NCBI RefSeq assembly: GCF_963675165.1 | Contig: NC_087383.1 | Location: 496,001-560,000 of the forward strand | DNA from: Halichondria panicea | Lineage: Eukaryota; Porifera; Demospongiae; Suberitida; Halichondriidae | Direction of reading: 5' to 3' | DNA length: 64,000 nt | In this document: one piece after another, positions 52,522 to 64,000 of the stretch | How the letters are laid out: each line of letters starts with the position of its first letter | Numbering within the stretch: the stretch's first letter is position 1 | Program-made: the position numbers and the translations under genes | The notes under the pieces: generated by a model | What the model was told of the DNA's origin: nothing | The model's database searches: none | Seen by the model: only the letters and a program-made list of their open reading frames with translations

Positions 52522-53397
52522 ATGGCTGCTCCATCTATGGAGGATGTCTTGTTTGGTGATGTCCGTGTCAAGAGAAGCAAGGTGGCTAAACTACAGGTTG
52601 AAGGAGACCTAGAGGCTCTGTTTGTCAGCACAGAATATGATGACAGGGACCTCCTCGTAACACTCACCGACTGTGAGCGAGCTTGGAATGGATGTCTCAC
52701 ACACACTCAGCTCTCTGATCTAGCCAGCAAAGCTAATCTGGAGCGAGCCGAGTACGTGAAGATGACTTTGAATGCATTGAACGGTTCCACAGACACTCCG
52801 TGTGTGTGTGCAGTATCTCTACGAGGAGCTGCTCTTAAGTTAAGCTGGAAGAAGCTACTCAAGGATGGTGTCCGTTTTGAGCTGGGATCGATGACTCTTA
52901 GTCGGCAGGAGGCAGTTAAAGAGGTTCAATGTTCTTTATTGGATTTCCTAGTAGAGCGAGTGAATGACCTGCAGAACGAGATGGGCCAGTTGAAAGATGC
53001 AAACGTTCGATTGGACAGAGAACACAGAAGTGCACTCTCAAGACTTGAAGCTAATGTGCAACTCAAGGAATCGATTGAAAACGATTTGTTTGGCAAATTC
53101 CGATTGATCCTCAACAGCAAAAAGGCAAAAATCCGTCATTTATTAGAGGCAAGGCCTGAAGTGTCTGCTGAAGGTAGTGATGACGATTCCCTTGAAAACC
53201 AATTACCATCACCACCAGAAAAGAAAGGGGAGGAGTTAGCCCCCTCCCCAAAGAGAGCTGCTCCAGTTAAAAGACGCAAGAGAGTGGCTGCCAGTCGATC
53301 TTCCTCTGTTCCTGAACCACCGATCATCGAGCGACGAACAAGAACACCCAGCGAAGGAGAGGCAATGGAGTCCGACAAACTATTAGAACTGCTATAA
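52522..53397 (+). CDS. XRCC4: DNA repair protein XRCC4, intronless
   Basis: A single frame of 291 residues. The N-terminal head domain is about residues 1-125 (LEALFVSTEYDDRDLLVTLT, WNGCLTHTQLSDLAS, LRGAALKLSWKKLL). It is followed by the long coiled-coil stalk (EVQCSLLDFLVERVNDLQNE to KESIENDLFGKF). The stretch LFGKFRLILNSKKAKIRHL is the conserved ligase IV-binding/stalk end typical of XRCC4. The disordered tail has a basic KRRKRVAASR nuclear signal and ends MESDKLLELL. Human XRCC4 is 336 residues, so the tail is somewhat short. XRCC4 scaffolds ligase IV and XLF in non-homologous end joining. The lack of introns is unusual for this window. FANCA begins 167 bp downstream on the same strand. 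Confidence 0.92.
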   Translation: MAAPSMEDVLFGDVRVKRSKVAKLQVEGDLEALFVSTEYDDRDLLVTLTDCERAWNGCLTHTQLSDLASKANLERAEYVKMTLNALNGSTDTPCVCAVSLRGAALKLSWKKLLKDGVRFELGSMTLSRQEAVKEVQCSLLDFLVERVNDLQNEMGQLKDANVRLDREHRSALSRLEANVQLKESIENDLFGKFRLILNSKKAKIRHLLEARPEVSAEGSDDDSLENQLPSPPEKKGEELAPSPKRAAPVKRRKRVAASRSSSVPEPPIIERRTRTPSEGEAMESDKLLELL

Positions 53398-53563
53398 AAT
53401 TATGTTCTCGTTTATACTAGACATTCTACAGTTGTTCATTTTGTCTATTAGAACAATATTAAATTGGTAAAGGTAAAATTAATGATCATTTTTATTTAAT
53501 AGCTACAAATAGAATCTACATAAGTGAAGTGATAATCTCAACCGGGCAACCACATGGACGTCG

Positions 53564-60804
<7,241 letters not shown>

Positions 60805-60946
60805 ACCAAGCATCATGTTATTAACATTATTTATCTATCTTTTGTGGAATGCCTGGAATTTGGACTGCATAACACTCATAATGTATTTGATAAGTTGGCT
60901 ATCTTTACCAGACAACCAGTGAGAGAAGACACTAGACTAGCTAGCT

Positions 60947-63900
60947 ATGCCCAGGAAAAAGCCATTCTCCAACAAACAGAAGAAGGTACAAATCCTGCAC
61001 AAAAGAGAAAAAAAGAGAGATAAACTAGAGAGTGGTATGTATAGGTTACTATTAAATCCATAGCTAGCTACGATGGAACACATTATTTTGTCCGCTTATA
61101 TTCAGAGATCGTTGAGGCCTCACAGCTGGTGGAGGGGGAGGTGTGCGAAGGGCCGATAGTGGTGGACAAGGTACATGAGCAGCCGTTGAAAGTGGGGACA
61201 AGTTATGACCCAAACAGATACCGCCTTCACTTCGAGAGAGAGTCTCGGGCAGAGATAGAGCGGAGGAAGCTGCTAGCTAAGAGAGAGATTATTAAACCAG
61301 TGGGGGAGGTAGGTCTACACAACACAACTAAATACATTTTTCTGGTCTGAAATTTATTTAAGTTTTAAGTTATTGTTAAAAAACACCCACACACACGGCA
61401 CACACAGGAGAGCCTAGAAGTAGGTGTGGAGGGGGTGTACAGACCCGGCTCTGTGTTGGACATACCCAGACGCCCTCCGTGGAACTACAGTATGGGCAAG
61501 GCGGAGGTCGAAGGTCAAGAGGAGGCCATGTTTGAGGGGTATCTACGAGAGATCTACTCGAACCACAAGACAGAGGATCTCAGTTACTTTGAGCACAACC
61601 TAGAGGTGGGTGCACATCTACACAAATAACTATTTAAAACGTCTATTTCTAGAAAATCATTGAAATTGGTTCTTTCAGCTTCCATAACTTGAATACCGTG
61701 GGTTCAATTTTAACGATTTTGTAATTTTCTGAAAGCTTAGAAAGAGACCTTTCAAATGGTGTCATCAAAGTTCATATTTGATAGATAAAACTATATGCCA
61801 ATTTGGCCATACCATGAATAATAGCCCATGGTCCAAGGCCGAAAAATGACAAATTATGGCCCCAAACAAATATTGGATCTAAACGCATCATTTGAAAGGT
61901 CTCTTTCTGAGCTTTCAGAAAATAAAAATAAAATTTAACATTGGATCAACGGTACTAAATTTATGGCTGTTGAAAGATGTTTAACTAACCCCCCTCCGTT
62001 TAATAATACAGACTTGGAGACAGCTGTGGAGAGTGTTGGAGATCTCTGATGTGATACTCTTCATCACAGACGCCCGACATCCTGTAAGACAGCCCCCCAC
62101 ACACACCCTCACACACACACACCTCACACACCCTCAGGCACTTCACTTCTCTCCCGCTCTGTACAACTATGTGGTGAAGGATCTCAAGAAACAGCTGGTC
62201 CTTATCTTAAACAAGGCAGGTCTCACTCTGTGCATTGCCCTTAACCTCGTTTTAACCTGTAGATTGATCTGGTGCCACCACAAGTAGCCGTTGCCTGGAG
62301 GCATTATTTCCTGAGCAAATTCCCCGAAGTGAATGTCATATGCTTCACTAGTTACCCTAGCAAAGACATATCTACACAACCCAGCAAGAAAGGTGTGCGA
62401 ATTAATACGTGTGCACTGGTTTGTTTCAGCTAATCACTTGTTGCCTGGTTTGCTGCAGTTCACCTCAAGTTTAGGAGGTCAGGTCGCAATCTACCATCAG
62501 CTGTTGGTCCCCAAGAACTTTTATCGGTGTTGGAGGACATGTACAGGGGCAAAGGTACCACACAATGGGTGTGCTTGATTGTGTACAGACAGTATTTATT
62601 GTAGTTGATACTGCTGGATGGAAGGCCCAAGCATCACCAACCACCATCCCTGACAATGTTCCACGTACTATCACCCCTGACGATGGTCCACGTACCATTC
62701 CCCCTGACAATGGAACCAGTAGCAGCAGTGAGAGTGAGTCTGGAGACCATGAGATTGCAATGGCAACAAGTAGGTTTGTTCTTCTTCGTCATAATTACGA
62801 ATTCAGTTTTTACTCCATGCAACAGTGTCTAGCAATCCCCTGGAGAGGGACTGTGTGAGTGCAGGAGTGCTCACCCTCGGATTGGTAGGTACGTCAACCC
62901 CCTCACCCCACCCCCCCTTAGTCTATAACCCCCTCCCTTATATATAGGTCATCCCAACGTTGGAAAATCATCCATCATCAATGGCCTACTGCGTCGAAAG
63001 GTACGTACACATCACCCTACCGCTATACTCTATATACACAGGCTCTCCCTCAGGCAGTGAGCACATCCCGTACCCCAGGCCACACCAAACACTTCCAGAC
63101 AGTCTTCCTCTCTCCCTCACTCCGTCTCTGTGACTGCCCGGGCCTTGTCTTCCCCTCGTTAGTCAACAGACAACTACAGGTATCCCACTGACGCACATAC
63201 ACATTTTAATTGACTTCCTGTGATTTATTTGCCTCTTGATTTTCAATTTTAATTTTCGTTCTGTATAGCTCTTTGATACGTACATACGTCTGTTTGGAGT
63301 TAAATATTATTACCTTCCCCTTCTCTGCAGGTGTTGAGTGGTATATACCCAGTGGCCCAGGTACGAGAGCCCTACACTGCAGTAGGCTATATCACCGCAA
63401 GACTGCCTATTGTGGAAATGCTTGCTTTGCAACATCCCAATACTGTAGCCACTGTTGCCAAGAAAACCAAAGGAAGACGAACTGGTGATTTCGAACTTGA
63501 TGACTCCATTCAAGCTAGCCATGTGCCCATTAACGATTGTCATGTGATGAGTGCTGAGCCACAGCAGTGGACGGCATGGGAAGTGTGTGATGGTGAGAAT
63601 GTACTTAACGGAGTTACTCTAGTCATAAGATGATAATGTGATTTTCAATGGAATGAGGGAAATTATAGTTATCCTTGTACAGCTTGGGCCGATAAGAGAG
63701 GTTACATCACTGCTAGAGGGGCACGACTTGACACATACAGAGCAGGTGAGAACTAGTTCATCGCTACTCTATTATTGTTGCTATTATGATTGAGTTTCAC
63801 CTATAGCTAACAGCCTCCTAAGATTGGTGGTGGATGGACGAATATGCCTCTATTTCGTTCCCCCCGGTTACACCAAGGATAAAGGTACATGCATGTGTTT

Positions 63901-64000
63901 TATTTTTAGGTCGGGAGCTTTTCTAGCAGGTATATAATTATTATGCTCTACAGTCTACAATAGTGTTTCCAGGGAAATTGTTTTGGTACTGTACATTGTA
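60947..64000 (+). CDS. GNL1: GNL1-type circularly permuted GTPase (3' end outside window)
   Basis: Exons 60947-61034, 61106-61308, 61408-61605, 62012-62083, 62138-62215, 62263-62392, 62459-62554, 62605-62769, 62826-62888, 62948-63000, 63054-63179, 63331-63592, 63683-63745 and 63807-63884, then off the edge. The start MPRKKPFSNKQKKVQILHKR and YDPNRYRLHFERESRAEIER are nearly those of vertebrate GNL1. LSYFEHNLETWRQLWRVLE and a permuted G domain follow: G4 LNKIDLVPP, then G1 GHPNVGKSS, then DCPGLVFPSL. YRAANSLLRLVVDGRICLYF and PPGYTKDKG are late motifs; the acidic C terminus is missing. The family acts in nucleolar and ribosome-linked processes. Intron 62216-62262 is GC-AG (AACAAG|GCAGGT), required for NKID. 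The linker exon 62605-62769 carries an imperfect ~10-residue repeat (TIPDNVPR, TITPDDGPR, TIPPDNG). Confidence 0.94.
61666..61978. repeat. Foldback element, single copy
   Basis: Orientation starting CTTTCAGCTTCCATAACTTG and ending TTATGGCTGTTGAAAGATG. It lies in the GNL1 intron 61606-62011, just before the CCCCCCTCCG tract and acceptor. Confidence 0.88.

Overview
The window is nuclear DNA of an intron-rich but compact animal genome, most probably a sponge or another early-branching metazoan. Evidence: short GT-AG introns in almost every gene; metazoan-type genes (tyrosine kinase, LRR-Ig-EGF secreted protein, cytoplasmic actin with CArG boxes, taspase-1, FANCA, XRCC4); many CA/GT microsatellites and small foldback or MITE-like repeats in introns; no bacterial operons. 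The taxon is inferred from gene content and style only, not from a search.

Layout, left to right. 1-5725 (-): a tyrosine kinase gene with PUB, kinase, RA and PH domains, open at the left edge. 5831-10693 (-): AAA+ ATPase AFG2A (SPATA5). 10863-12161 (+): eIF3j. 12461-15134 (+): taspase-1. 15298-25169 (-): an 870-residue secreted LRR-Ig-EGF protein, with a complete actin gene (20478-22117, -) inside one of its introns. 26459-28282 (+): an orphan single-pass membrane protein. 28547-33088 (-): molybdenum cofactor sulfurase. 33306-35686 (+): beta subunit of geranylgeranyltransferase I. 35872-37254 (+): an intronless C2HC zinc-finger protein. 37307-38869 (-): a sterol-glucosyltransferase-like enzyme. 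39000-47870 (+): AP-3 beta subunit. 48203-52311 (-): a PWWP3A/MUM1(EXPAND1)-like chromatin protein. 52522-53397 (+): intronless XRCC4. 53564-60804 (+): FANCA, with a small cysteine-rich secretory gene on the opposite strand in one intron (57630-58555). 60947 to the right edge (+): GNL1, a circularly permuted GTPase.

Genes are packed 50-300 bp apart. Several are head-to-head pairs with probable shared promoters: AFG2A/eIF3j, MOCOS/PGGT1B, UGT/AP3B, PWWP3A/XRCC4. The 48-61 kb part groups three DNA-damage genes (PWWP3A, XRCC4, FANCA). Introns hold at least four repeat families: a ~310-bp foldback element (about 14 copies, four in tandem in AP3B), TACCGTATAGC-ended MITEs, a MITE pair ending in GGTGTCATACAGG in the PWWP3A gene, and a diffuse ~400-bp repeat.

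The most unusual items are the PUB-kinase-RA-PH gene with a U12-type AT-AC intron inside its catalytic segment, actin nested in the LRR gene, the antisense secreted gene inside FANCA, and repeated tandem duplications that copy 3' splice sites. Exon borders were read by eye from splice consensus, reading phase and protein homology; where phases close exactly this is stated.
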